Assembly: GCA_022822865.1 (NCBI GenBank)
Contig: JAJDYJ010000015.1
Coordinates: 1 to 47,068 of the forward strand
From: Pseudomonadales bacterium
Lineage (GTDB): Bacteria > Pseudomonadota > Gammaproteobacteria > Pseudomonadales > Pseudohongiellaceae
DNA: 47,068 bases
Direction: 5' to 3'
Part shown: positions 16,854-25,000 of the stretch, in pieces
Position numbering within the stretch: position 1 is the first letter of the stretch
Layout: the number at the start of each line of letters is the position of its first letter
Notes under the pieces: model-generated
What the model was told of the DNA's origin: nothing
Database searches by the model: none
Seen by the model: only the letters and a program-made list of their open reading frames with translations
Position numbers and translations under genes: made by a program

Positions 16854-18026
16854 TCAGCGCGGCGCCGGTTCTGGATCGATGGTTTCAATGTTGTCCACGG
16901 TCTCGATTTCGTACAGTGGATCGCCGGCGATGTCGCTGTCGTGGGAGACAATCTCGCCCTGCACGTCCGAGGCGGCGACGAAACGGGCGAGATGGAAGAG
17001 CGCGTCCCCCTCGTTGACCAGCGGCAAGCGGCTGACGCAGATGACGATGCCCTCGAACGGGGCGGCGAGCACCGTGTCGTCGGACGAAAACGGCGCCGAA
17101 ACCACGCCCAGGGTTTCTCCCTTTTTGACATGGGCGCCGAGTCGGGCAAGCGGACGGAACAGACCGTCGGCTGGCGAGCGGAACCAGCTCGTGGAGTTCG
17201 CCACGTACGGTTCCGCGCGGGCGGCGCTGCCGCGGCGCGCGGGCAGCATGTCCAGGGTGCGCATGACATTGGTGACGCCGCGCACTCCGGCGACGATCGC
17301 ATTCTCGTGCAGACGCAAGGCCTCGCCCGCTTCGTAGGTAATCACGGGAATGCCCATTCGTCCGGCTTCCGCGCGCAGACTGCGATCGATCAGCCCCGAA
17401 TTCACGATTACCGGAATGGCGAAACCGCGCGCCATCTCTTCGACGCCAGGCTGGTCGAGCGCGGCGCGGACCTGGGGCAGGTTCTCGCGGTTCACGGCAG
17501 CCGTGTGCAAGTCGATTACGTGCGTACAACGGCTTACGATCGTCCGGAAGAATACGTCCGCCGCGCGGGCCGCGACAGAACCGGTCTCGCTTCCCGGAAA
17601 ACCCCGGTTCAGGTCGCGGCGGTCGGGCAGGTAACGAGACTGGTTGAGAAAGCCAAACATGTTTACGATCGGCACAAGCACCAGCGTACCGCGGATGCGG
17701 TCGAGCGCGGGCAAGGTGCGCAGCCGGCGGATGACTTCAATGCCATTCAATTCGTCGCCGTGAATGGCGGCGCAAACCAGTAATACAGGACCTTGCCAGC
17801 GGCCATGAATCACCTCAACGGTCATGTCCAGCGGCGTCTGGGTGTAGAGTTGCGCCATCGGCAGCTCGAATTGCAGTCGCTCGCCGCGCCGTACGCGGCG
17901 GCCGGCGATCTCAATGGGCGCCTGCAGAGTGCCGGCGCCGCGCCGCCTTGTGGCTTCGCGGCCGGCCTTCCGGGAAACTCCCTCGGCCGGCTTCGGCTTC
18001 GGTTTCGCTGTTTTAGCCGGAGCCAC
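16854..18026 (-). CDS. Succinylglutamate desuccinylase/aspartoacylase-family zinc hydrolase
   Basis: A 390-residue AstE/AspA-type metallohydrolase. A basic, Pro/Lys-rich leader of about 30 residues precedes the catalytic domain. The zinc site is visible: H89 and E92 of IHGDELNG, and H175 of DLHTAAV, with arginine of RDLNRGFPG for substrate binding. A catalytic glutamate lies near 255 (TYEAGEALR). The C-terminal half (about 285-390) is the beta domain found in the COG3608 subgroup. The family removes acyl or aminoacyl groups from amino acids. Its place directly after RimK and RimB suggests that it cleaves the products of RimK, but that is inference. The start is GTG at 18026, overlapping rimK by 14 bases. 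Confidence 0.88.
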   Translation of the reverse strand: MAPAKTAKPKPKPAEGVSRKAGREATRRRGAGTLQAPIEIAGRRVRRGERLQFELPMAQLYTQTPLDMTVEVIHGRWQGPVLLVCAAIHGDELNGIEVIRRLRTLPALDRIRGTLVLVPIVNMFGFLNQSRYLPDRRDLNRGFPGSETGSVAARAADVFFRTIVSRCTHVIDLHTAAVNRENLPQVRAALDQPGVEEMARGFAIPVIVNSGLIDRSLRAEAGRMGIPVITYEAGEALRLHENAIVAGVRGVTNVMRTLDMLPARRGSAARAEPYVANSTSWFRSPADGLFRPLARLGAHVKKGETLGVVSAPFSSDDTVLAAPFEGIVICVSRLPLVNEGDALFHLARFVAASDVQGEIVSHDSDIAGDPLYEIETVDNIETIDPEPAPR

Positions 18027-18918
18027 GAGTCCGTGTCCTGCTGCGCCGGGCGTTGCGTTCGATGAACTCGACTACCAGCGACGCCACGTCGATTCCGGAA
18101 GCCTCTTCGATTCCCTCGAGACCGGGGGAGCTGTTGACTTCCAGCACCAGTGGGCCGTGATTGGAGCGGATCAGGTCGATGCCCGCCACATTGAGTCCCA
18201 TGGCGCGCGCCGCGGCGACCGCGGTTCGTCTTTCGGCCGGCGAAATACGCGCCACGCTGGCGGAACCGCCCCGGTGCAGGTTGGAGCGAAACTCGCCCGG
18301 CTGCGCCTGGCGCCGCATTGCCGCGACGACCCGGTCGCCGATCACGAAGCAGCGGACATCGGCGCCGCCCGCCTCTGCTATATACTCCTGCACCATGATG
18401 TTGACGTCGATGCCGAAAAACGCTTCGATGACGCTTTCGGCCGCCTTTCGCGTCTCGCACAGCACGACGCCGACGCCCTGTGTGCCCTCGAGCAACTTTA
18501 CGACCAGGGGCGCGCCGCCGACCATGTTGATCAGATCCGGGATATCGTCAGCGGTGTGGGCGAATCCAGTCACCGGAAGACCGATGTCGCGCCGCGCCAG
18601 CAACTGCATGGAACGCAATTTGTCGCGAGAGCGCGAGATTGCCACGGATTCGTTGACGGAATAGACACCCATCATCTCGAATTGACGCACGACCGCGGCG
18701 CCGTAGAAAGTAATCGACGCGCCGATCCGCGGGATCACGGCATCGAAATCGTCCAGGGGGTTGCCGCGATAGTTGATCGAGGGTTTGGCCGTAGCCATGT
18801 TCATGTAGCAGCGCAGCGTGTCGATTACCTTTGTCTCATGACCGCGAGCCTTGGCGGCCTCGACAAGCCGGCGCGTGGAGTACAGGCGCGGGCCGCGGGA
18901 CAGGATGGCTATCTTCAC
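18013..18918 (-). CDS. rimK: RimK-family ATP-grasp L-glutamate ligase
   Basis: A 301-residue RimK protein. The N-terminal Rossmann-like domain ([27 protein letters not shown]) and central segment ([23 protein letters not shown]) lead to the ATP-grasp core: [17 protein letters not shown] (K141 and the glycine-rich loop), QEYI near 177, [15 protein letters not shown] near 188, GIDLI near 247 and [13 protein letters not shown] with the metal-binding E260 and N262. RimK adds glutamates to the C-terminus of ribosomal protein S6 in E. coli and can build poly-alpha-glutamate. GTG start overlapping rimB by four bases. Here it sits with a retropepsin-like RimB and an AstE-like hydrolase rather than alone, so its target may be a peptide or another protein. 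Confidence 0.92.
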   Translation of the reverse strand: MKIAILSRGPRLYSTRRLVEAAKARGHETKVIDTLRCYMNMATAKPSINYRGNPLDDFDAVIPRIGASITFYGAAVVRQFEMMGVYSVNESVAISRSRDKLRSMQLLARRDIGLPVTGFAHTADDIPDLINMVGGAPLVVKLLEGTQGVGVVLCETRKAAESVIEAFFGIDVNIMVQEYIAEAGGADVRCFVIGDRVVAAMRRQAQPGEFRSNLHRGGSASVARISPAERRTAVAAARAMGLNVAGIDLIRSNHGPLVLEVNSSPGLEGIEEASGIDVASLVVEFIERNARRSRTRTRGSG

Positions 18919-19427
18919 GGGGCGGTTCTTCGGATGGAACGGTTTGCCGCGGCCGGAACCCCGCCGACGAACGACCGTGCGGGATCGACCGCGAATCGCG
19001 GCCTCACGGCGGTGCGGCCGAGGAGCATCGCGAACTGCATATTGGAACGGTTCGCGAGCGTGATCTCAATGGGCCAGGCGTCTTCGCTTGTTCCAAGCCG
19101 AACCGGCGTCTCGATGACGAAGCGCTCTTCGGCATGGCCGCCCGAGTCCTTGACGGTGCGTACGTCGGTTACGGGCGCCTCGCAGTCGATTTCATGGGTG
19201 CTGCGGCGGTCGGGACGGAGTTTGAATCGCACCCAATCGCGCCCGTCCCGTTCGAACGGTTCTATATCGCGAGCATTGAGGGCGGAAGTACGGGCGCCCG
19301 TATCGACCTTGACTCTGATGGCCGGAACGCCGATGCCGGGCAGGGATACCCATTCCTTCCAGCCGAGCGTGGCGGTCTGCGCATGGCGCTCAAGTTTTTT
19401 ACAATTAGGGGGGTCGATGTCGTCCAA
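18915..19427 (-). CDS. rimB: RimB-type retropepsin-like protein (COG4067)
   Basis: A 170-residue protein of the family annotated as ATP-dependent zinc protease or RimB. The retropepsin-like catalytic motif is [10 protein letters not shown] with D42, preceded by [12 protein letters not shown], which is highly typical of the family. A second domain strand is [21 protein letters not shown] near 130-150. In Pseudomonas RimB acts with RimK and modulates its activity. The start is uncertain: the longest frame begins at TTG (19427) without a good ribosome-binding site. The C-terminal overlap with rimK (four bases) fixes the operon order. The gene is first in the seven-gene block. A spacer of about 105 bases separates it from the ankyrin gene downstream of the neighbouring operon. 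Confidence 0.8.
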   Translation of the reverse strand: MDDIDPPNCKKLERHAQTATLGWKEWVSLPGIGVPAIRVKVDTGARTSALNARDIEPFERDGRDWVRFKLRPDRRSTHEIDCEAPVTDVRTVKDSGGHAEERFVIETPVRLGTSEDAWPIEITLANRSNMQFAMLLGRTAVRPRFAVDPARSFVGGVPAAANRSIRRTAP

Positions 19428-19532
19428 GAACTGTTGTACCCGAAAAGTCCGCTCATCCCACAGAGCCGGTTGCCTTGGAATGTACTCATCGGAGCCAATT
19501 TATGTCAAGTTCACCAAGGCGGGTTATGGACT

Positions 19533-20927
19533 TCAATCAAGCGCGCCGGCGGCTTCGAGGAGGGCTGTTACGGAGGTGTAGCGGCGTTCTCGGGCGAAGG
19601 CCAGGGCTGTCTGGCCGTTGGCGTCGGGTTGGTTGGGGTCTACGCCGGCCTGAAGGGCTATGCTTACAGATTCGCGGACGAGGTCTTCCTGGCTGCGGTC
19701 GAGTTGGCCGGCCCGGCGTTCGGGGGTTCCCCAGCTCAGGCGCAGGCGGCGGTGGCCCATGCCGGTGGCTGCCATGAGCAGATTTATTTCGCCTTCTTCG
19801 GCCATGAAGTTTTCGCCGCGGCGCTGGGCGGGGTAGCTGACGTTGTTGACGGTGAAGGGGTCGGCGCCGGCGGCGAGCAGGGCTTGCATGATTTCGGGTT
19901 CGGCGAAGCGGGCGGCGAGCCAGAGGGGGGTTGCGCCGATCAGGACGTCGTGGAAATTGTAGTCGGTGGTCTGGCGGCGGACCGGAGTTGGTTTTTCGAT
20001 CTGGGCTTCGGTGTCGGCGCCGTGTGCGAGCAGGACTTCGACGGCGGCAAGGTTGCCGCGTAGTACGGCTGCGTGCAACGCGGTATGGCCGGGGCTGTCG
20101 CCATTCACGTCGGCGCCGGCCTCAAGCAGCGTTTCAAGCAGAGCCGGATTGCCGCCGTGTACGGCCATGATGAGCGGAGTCGTGCCGAAAGCGTTGCCCT
20201 CGTTTATTTCACTGCCGGCCGCCACGAGCAATTGCGTGGAGCGCAGGTCGCCGGCGCGGGCGGCGAACATCAGTGCCGAGTTGCCGCCTTCCTCGGTCCA
20301 GAACATGTAGGCGGGATGGCTGTCCTGCTCCTTTTCGGACTTGACGAATTGTTCGCGCACCAGGGAGCGGGCGTGGATGTCGGCGCCGTATTCGATCAGC
20401 GCGGCCACGGCTTCGGCGTGGCTGCGGTTCGCGGCCCACATCAGCGCGGTCTGGTCGCGGGTGACGGCGGCGTTGGGGTCGGCGCCCGCCGCCAGCACGG
20501 CGCGCGCTACCGCGCCATTGCCGCTCTGCGCGGCGGTCATGACGATGGTTTCGCCGGACAGCAGGCTGATGTTCGGATCGGCGCCGGCTGCCAGCAGCAG
20601 ATTAGCCATTTCCAGGCTGCCGTTTTCGGCGGCGAGCCAGAGCGGGGTGGCGCCGAGGTCGGTGGCGGCGTTGACGTCGGCGTCCGATTCGATCAACAGT
20701 TGAGCGGCATCGGCGTTGTCATGGTAGCTGGCCCAATGCAGGGCGGTTGTGCCGTCGCCGTAGATGGCATTGGGGTTGACGCCGTCTTCGACCAGCGCTT
20801 GCAAAAGCTCCCAGTCGGCTTCTTTCGCCGCGCTGACGGTGGGAGGCATGACCTGGGCGAAGGCCTGGGCCGCCAGCATGCTCGCGACAAGCAGAACGAG
20901 AACCGGCGTGGCATGCCTGTTCAGCAT
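19533..20927 (-). CDS. Exported ankyrin-repeat protein
   Basis: A 464-residue protein starting at the ATG at 20927, nine bases after the DUF1552 stop. A signal peptide (LVLLVASMLAAQAFAQ) is followed by about nine ankyrin repeats from residue 34 on. Typical units are DGTTALHWASYHDNADAAQLLIESDADVN, LGATPLWLAAENGSLEMANLLLAAGADPN, DQTALMWAANRSHAEAVAALIEYGAD and TALHAAVLRGNLAAVEVLLAHGAD. Two non-repeat insertions lie near residues 195-215 and 325-350. The protein should be periplasmic and act as a binding scaffold. It lies last in a three-gene minus-strand block with the cytochrome-like DUF1592 and DUF1552 genes, so a role in the same complex is likely but unproven. Confidence 0.85.
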   Translation of the reverse strand: MLNRHATPVLVLLVASMLAAQAFAQVMPPTVSAAKEADWELLQALVEDGVNPNAIYGDGTTALHWASYHDNADAAQLLIESDADVNAATDLGATPLWLAAENGSLEMANLLLAAGADPNISLLSGETIVMTAAQSGNGAVARAVLAAGADPNAAVTRDQTALMWAANRSHAEAVAALIEYGADIHARSLVREQFVKSEKEQDSHPAYMFWTEEGGNSALMFAARAGDLRSTQLLVAAGSEINEGNAFGTTPLIMAVHGGNPALLETLLEAGADVNGDSPGHTALHAAVLRGNLAAVEVLLAHGADTEAQIEKPTPVRRQTTDYNFHDVLIGATPLWLAARFAEPEIMQALLAAGADPFTVNNVSYPAQRRGENFMAEEGEINLLMAATGMGHRRLRLSWGTPERRAGQLDRSQEDLVRESVSIALQAGVDPNQPDANGQTALAFARERRYTSVTALLEAAGALD

Positions 20928-20935
20928 GGATGACC

Positions 20936-22267
20936 TCAGATCGTGATGGGGCCGGTGCTGCCGCCCAAATGATCGATGTGGACGCCGAACTTCGACAGCA
21001 GCGTCAGATGCAGGTCCGCCATGGTCGGCTCTTCGGGATAGTGCAGGTGTTCGCCGCCGTTGAGCCAGCCGGCGCCGCCGCCGAGCAGGAGCACCGGCAG
21101 GTTGTTGCCCGCATGGAAGGTGCTGTTGGAAATGCCGCCGCCGTAGAGAATCGTCATGTTGTCGAGCAGGCTGCCGTCGCCGTCGGGAATTGCCGCCAGC
21201 TTGTCGAGATAGTTCGTGAACAGGCTGACGTGGTAGGTATTGATCTTTGACATGCGCTCGATCAGTTCCGGCGCGTTGTTGTGATGCGACAGCGGATGAT
21301 GCGCGTCGGGCACGCCGATCTGCGGATAGGGCCGCGCGCTTTGTTCCTTGCTCATCATGAAGGTGATGACGCGGGTCAGGTCGGTCTGCAAGGCGAGTAC
21401 CTGCAAGTCCTGCATCAGCGCCATATGGTCCTCGTACACCGGCGGCACGCCCGCGGGCTGGTCGAGTTCCGGCAGCTCCATGTCGATCTGCTCTTCGGCC
21501 TTCTGGATGCGCCGCTCGATATCGCGCACCGATTCGGCATAGCCGCTGACGAGATGCCGGTCGCTCGCGCCGAGCTTCGACTCCAGCGTATTCAGTTTGT
21601 CGAGTACCGCATCGAGAATGCTCGACTGCTGCTGCAGCCGCGCCGCGCGCGCCTCCTTCGCCGTACTGCCGCTGTCGCCGAACAGCCGCTCGAACACGGC
21701 GCGCGGGTTGTGCTCCGTGGGAAGCGGTTCGGTCTTGCCGCGCCAGGACAGGGTGTGAGTGTAGACGCAACTCAGATTGACGGTGCAGGCGCCGGCGAGG
21801 GCCGGAGCGTCCATGGACAATTCGAGCGAGGCGACCTGGGTTTCGCGGCCGAGCTTGTCGGCCAGCAACTGGTCCATGGAAACGTCGGCGAGAATTTCGG
21901 TCTCGTTGCGGCCGCCGCGGGTGATGCCGGTGAGGAAAGATCCGCCGGCGCCGGCGTGGGCGATGTTCCAGTTGGCCTTGAGGCCGGAGAAAACGAGCAT
22001 TTTCTCGCGGTATTTCGCCAGCGGCTCAAGCACCGGAGTGAGCTCGAAGTCCCTGCCGAAAGTGGCCGGCGACCAGTATTCCATCGCCATGCCGTTGGGA
22101 ATGTAGACGGTCTGGAAGCGATGCGCGGGAGCCGGCGCCTGGGCCAGGGCCGGAACCATGGCGTCGAGCATGGGCAGTGCGAGCGCCGCGCCGGCGCCCT
22201 TGAGCAGGGTTCGGCGTGACAGGGATTTACCGGTCAGAATGGGTGTCGCGTTCTGCCTGGGCTTCAT
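20936..22267 (-). CDS. DUF1552-family Tat-exported protein
   Basis: A 443-residue DUF1552 protein. The N-terminus SRRTLLKGAGAALALPMLDAMVPALAQ (about residues 17-43) has the twin-arginine pattern S-R-R-x-L-L-K and a hydrophobic core, so it should leave the cell folded. The body contains the family segments FQTVYIPNGMAMEYWSP, VFSGLKANW, GGSFLTGITRG and MSKEQSARPYPQIGV, then SKINTYHVSLFTNYLDKLAAIPDGDGSLLDNMTILYGGGISNS. DUF1552 genes are regularly found next to DUF1592-type cytochrome genes in planctomycetes, acidobacteria and gammaproteobacteria; the protein may belong to the sulfatase/alkaline-phosphatase-like DUF1501 relatives. The function is unknown. It ends nine bases before the ankyrin gene. 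Confidence 0.88.
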   Translation of the reverse strand: MKPRQNATPILTGKSLSRRTLLKGAGAALALPMLDAMVPALAQAPAPAHRFQTVYIPNGMAMEYWSPATFGRDFELTPVLEPLAKYREKMLVFSGLKANWNIAHAGAGGSFLTGITRGGRNETEILADVSMDQLLADKLGRETQVASLELSMDAPALAGACTVNLSCVYTHTLSWRGKTEPLPTEHNPRAVFERLFGDSGSTAKEARAARLQQQSSILDAVLDKLNTLESKLGASDRHLVSGYAESVRDIERRIQKAEEQIDMELPELDQPAGVPPVYEDHMALMQDLQVLALQTDLTRVITFMMSKEQSARPYPQIGVPDAHHPLSHHNNAPELIERMSKINTYHVSLFTNYLDKLAAIPDGDGSLLDNMTILYGGGISNSTFHAGNNLPVLLLGGGAGWLNGGEHLHYPEEPTMADLHLTLLSKFGVHIDHLGGSTGPITI

Positions 22268-22353
22268 TTTTGTCAGCCTCGCTATTGGCTGTTTGAGCCA
22301 TTGTACTGCTATCTGAACAATCCGCCAGTTCCGCTTGTAACCAAGTGTGTAAC

Positions 22354-24834
22354 TTAGTTTGTCACCGAAACGAGCGGGGCATCGCCTCCCTTGCTCATGC
22401 GGAAGGGCTCGCTTTGCACGATGCCGAGCACGATCGCGGACCAGCGGTAGTCCTGTTCGGCGGCCTCGCGCACGATGCGCCTAATTACCGGCTGATCGTA
22501 ATATTCGACCCTGCGCCCTAGGGCGTAGGTCAACAATTTTTCCGTCACGGTATGGGCGAATTGCTCGGGGCGGTCGAGCATCCAGCCGCGCAGATCGGCG
22601 AAACCGCTGAACTCGACTCCGCCGGGATAATTGCCCTTCGGGTCGACCGGATTGCCCGCTTCGTCGAAATCGCGCCAAGCGCCGATCACGTCGAAATTTT
22701 CCAGTGCGAAGCCGAGCGGGTCGATCACCACGTGGCAACTCGAACAAACCGGATCCTCGCGATGCTGGGCGAGCCGCTCGCGGATCGACTCCGGCACGAC
22801 GCCCCCGGCCTCGGCCAGCACCGGCACGTTCGGCGGCGGCGGTGGAGGCGGCGTGCCGAGCATATTGTCGAGCAGCCATTTTCCGCGCAATACCGGCGAG
22901 GTACGGCCGGGATAGGAAGTCACCGTCAGCAAGGCGCCGTTGCCCAGCAGACCGCCGCGCTTGCCGGTATCGGGAATCGGCGCCTTGCGGAAGCGGCTGC
23001 CGTAGACGCCGTCGATGCCGTAATGCCGCGCCAGGCGTTCGTTGACGAAGGTGTAATCGGCGCCGAGCAGGTCGAGAACGCTCGCGTCGTTGCGCAAGGT
23101 ATCGGCGATGAACATCCCGGTTTCGCGCTCGAATGCCTCGATCAGGCTGACGTCGTATTCGGGGAAGATAACGGTATCGATCACCACCTCTTCGAGCCGT
23201 CGCAGATTCAGCCATTGCGCGGCAAAATCCTCGACCAGGGTCTCTACGCCGCGCCGGTCGGCGAGCAGCCGACGCGCCTGTTGGGCGTAAACGTTCGGAT
23301 CGGAGAGGCGCCCCGCTTCGGCCAGTCGCAACAATTCTTCGTCGGGAGCGCTGCTCCAGAGGAAATAGGACAGGCGCGAAGCCAGCTCGAAGTCGTTCAG
23401 CGCATGGATGCCGCCATCGGTCTGTGCAGGCTGTTCGTAACTGCGAACGAGAAACTCGGGGTCGGAAAGCAGATATTCGAGGGCGAACTGAATGCCTGAA
23501 TCGAAACTGCCGCCTTGCTCCCTGCCTTCGCCGAAGAAACCGAGCAGCAGGTCGGTGTCCTCCCGGGATACCGGCCGCCGGTAAGCGCGGCGGGCCATGT
23601 TCGTGAGAATCTCGCTCGCACAGGCGATTTCCCCGGCGCCGGCGCCGGGATAGCACGAGAAGATATGCGCCCGGCTCGGAGAATCGGCGTTCGCGGCGGG
23701 ACTGCCGTACGGACCGCCGATTTCAATGGCGTGAACCTTCTGGTAATCGAGATAGACTTCGTCGTTCGCCAGCAACCGGCCGCCCTGATTCGGTTGCGGG
23801 ACGCCCTCCTCATCGACTTGCTGCCGCACATAGGAAGCGGTCACCACATGCGGTCCGGCGGTAACCGGAACGACTACTTCGAGCCCTTCGCCGGCCCGGT
23901 ACAACATGTATTGTTCCCAGTCGACGCTGCCGGATTCACCGGTTCCCGTGAAACTCAGCGGCGCGGGAATTCCCGGCGCGTCGCCGCCGACGGTGAAGCG
24001 TTCGAGCAAGCGCCCGTCGAGACGGATTTCGAGCATCTGCTCCCAGCCGAGCCCCTTGATGTAATCCTGGTAGTTGGTTTCGAGTTGCACGCCGATGCGG
24101 TAATCGCCATCTACCGGAAAGTAGTGTTCCGCCGAAACGCCGCCGCGGGAGCCGAACGGCATGTTCTCGTTCTGCCGCCAGTCCTGGCTCATGTAGAGGG
24201 GTATTTCGTAGGTTGCCGCCGTCGGACTCGCGGGCGGCAGGCCGACCGCGAGCCGCGTCACCTGCCGCGCCACGGACATGTAACGTTCCATATGGGCGGT
24301 GGTGAAAGGCAGCGAAGCGGCGATATTGTCGAAGCTGCCGTCCGCGGTCGGGTCGCCCGGCAGCAGCTCCATTACATTGACATCAATGCCAAGTAACTCA
24401 TTGATCGTATTGTTGTATTCGTAGCGGTTCATCCGATGCAGCGGCGTCACCCGGCCCGGATTGGGATCGGCGGCCCAGACCCGGTCGAGTGCGGATTCGA
24501 GCCAGGAGGTCATGACTTCGTACATCTCGAACGGCGGCCGCGGCATGCCGTCCGGCGGCATCATGTGCGCCCGCAGTTTCCTTACCATGCGCTCGAGTTC
24601 GTCGGCGTATTCGCCGGGGCGGCTGAAATCGACGCTTTGCAGGGAGAGATCGTTTTCGGCCAGAAAGTCGTTGTGACAGGCCAGGCAATAGGTGTTTACC
24701 GTTTGCCGCATGTCCTCCGCGGAGAATACGGCCTCCTGGGCCTGTGCGGGCATCGCGGTGAGTACGCCAGAAGCCAGACAATAGAATGCGCGCCTGAGCG
24801 TGTTGGCCGCTCCGCTTTTGGCGTCTGTTCTCAT
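22354..24834 (-). CDS. Multidomain DUF1587/1595/1592/1588/1585 cytochrome-like protein
   Basis: An 826-residue exported protein, probably a planctomycete-type cytochrome relative. A signal peptide is followed by a haem-binding C50-L-A-C53-H54, the PSD-type c-haem site. Then come DUF1587 (HRMNRYEYNNTINELLGID near 130), the DUF1595 region near 395-450, DUF1592 (NDFELASRLSYFLWSSAPDEELL near 480), DUF1588 (RGGLLGNGALLTVTSYPGRTSPVLRGKWLLDNMLG near 625, followed by P-repeats), and DUF1585 (at the end). A second CxxCH (CSSCH) near residue 705 lies in DUF1588 and could bind another haem. Such proteins are thought to take part in polysaccharide or alkane oxidation at the cell surface, but no reaction has been shown. 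A repeat element lies just upstream. First in the three-gene block with DUF1552 and ankyrin. Confidence 0.9.
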   Translation of the reverse strand: MRTDAKSGAANTLRRAFYCLASGVLTAMPAQAQEAVFSAEDMRQTVNTYCLACHNDFLAENDLSLQSVDFSRPGEYADELERMVRKLRAHMMPPDGMPRPPFEMYEVMTSWLESALDRVWAADPNPGRVTPLHRMNRYEYNNTINELLGIDVNVMELLPGDPTADGSFDNIAASLPFTTAHMERYMSVARQVTRLAVGLPPASPTAATYEIPLYMSQDWRQNENMPFGSRGGVSAEHYFPVDGDYRIGVQLETNYQDYIKGLGWEQMLEIRLDGRLLERFTVGGDAPGIPAPLSFTGTGESGSVDWEQYMLYRAGEGLEVVVPVTAGPHVVTASYVRQQVDEEGVPQPNQGGRLLANDEVYLDYQKVHAIEIGGPYGSPAANADSPSRAHIFSCYPGAGAGEIACASEILTNMARRAYRRPVSREDTDLLLGFFGEGREQGGSFDSGIQFALEYLLSDPEFLVRSYEQPAQTDGGIHALNDFELASRLSYFLWSSAPDEELLRLAEAGRLSDPNVYAQQARRLLADRRGVETLVEDFAAQWLNLRRLEEVVIDTVIFPEYDVSLIEAFERETGMFIADTLRNDASVLDLLGADYTFVNERLARHYGIDGVYGSRFRKAPIPDTGKRGGLLGNGALLTVTSYPGRTSPVLRGKWLLDNMLGTPPPPPPPNVPVLAEAGGVVPESIRERLAQHREDPVCSSCHVVIDPLGFALENFDVIGAWRDFDEAGNPVDPKGNYPGGVEFSGFADLRGWMLDRPEQFAHTVTEKLLTYALGRRVEYYDQPVIRRIVREAAEQDYRWSAIVLGIVQSEPFRMSKGGDAPLVSVTN

Positions 24835-24843
24835 TTCGACCTC

Positions 24844-24966
24844 ACCCCCACCAAATTCGCTTTGCGAATTTGACTCCCCCTCAGGGGGAGTCGTTCCGAT
24901 GCCGCTTCATGTTGTTTCACTCCCCCCTCAGGGGGAGTCAAATCTGCGGAGCAGATTTGGTGGGGG
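24844..24966. repeat. Nested inverted repeat, REP-like
   Basis: Two related units face each other. The left one (24844-24891) holds a hairpin AAATTCGC-ttt-GCGAATTT followed by a hairpin ACTCCCCC-tca-GGGGGAGT. The right one (about 24918-24966) holds the reverse order: ACTCCCCCC...GGGGGAGT, then AAATCTGC...GCAGATTT and GGTGGGGG, which is complementary to the ACCCCCACC start of the left unit. The arrangement resembles mobile REP-type elements. It lies between the stop of the carboxylesterase and the start of the DUF1592 gene on the minus strand, where it could end or protect transcripts. Confidence 0.75.
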
Positions 24967-25000
24967 CAAGCCGTCCAGCCCAAGAAAAACTGCACTCATA

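Noticed and set aside
20928-21770. N-terminal extension of the ankyrin gene
   Set aside because: The first 281 codons overlap the DUF1552 gene in a different frame and look like random Arg-rich sequence. The ATG at 20927 gives a signal peptide.
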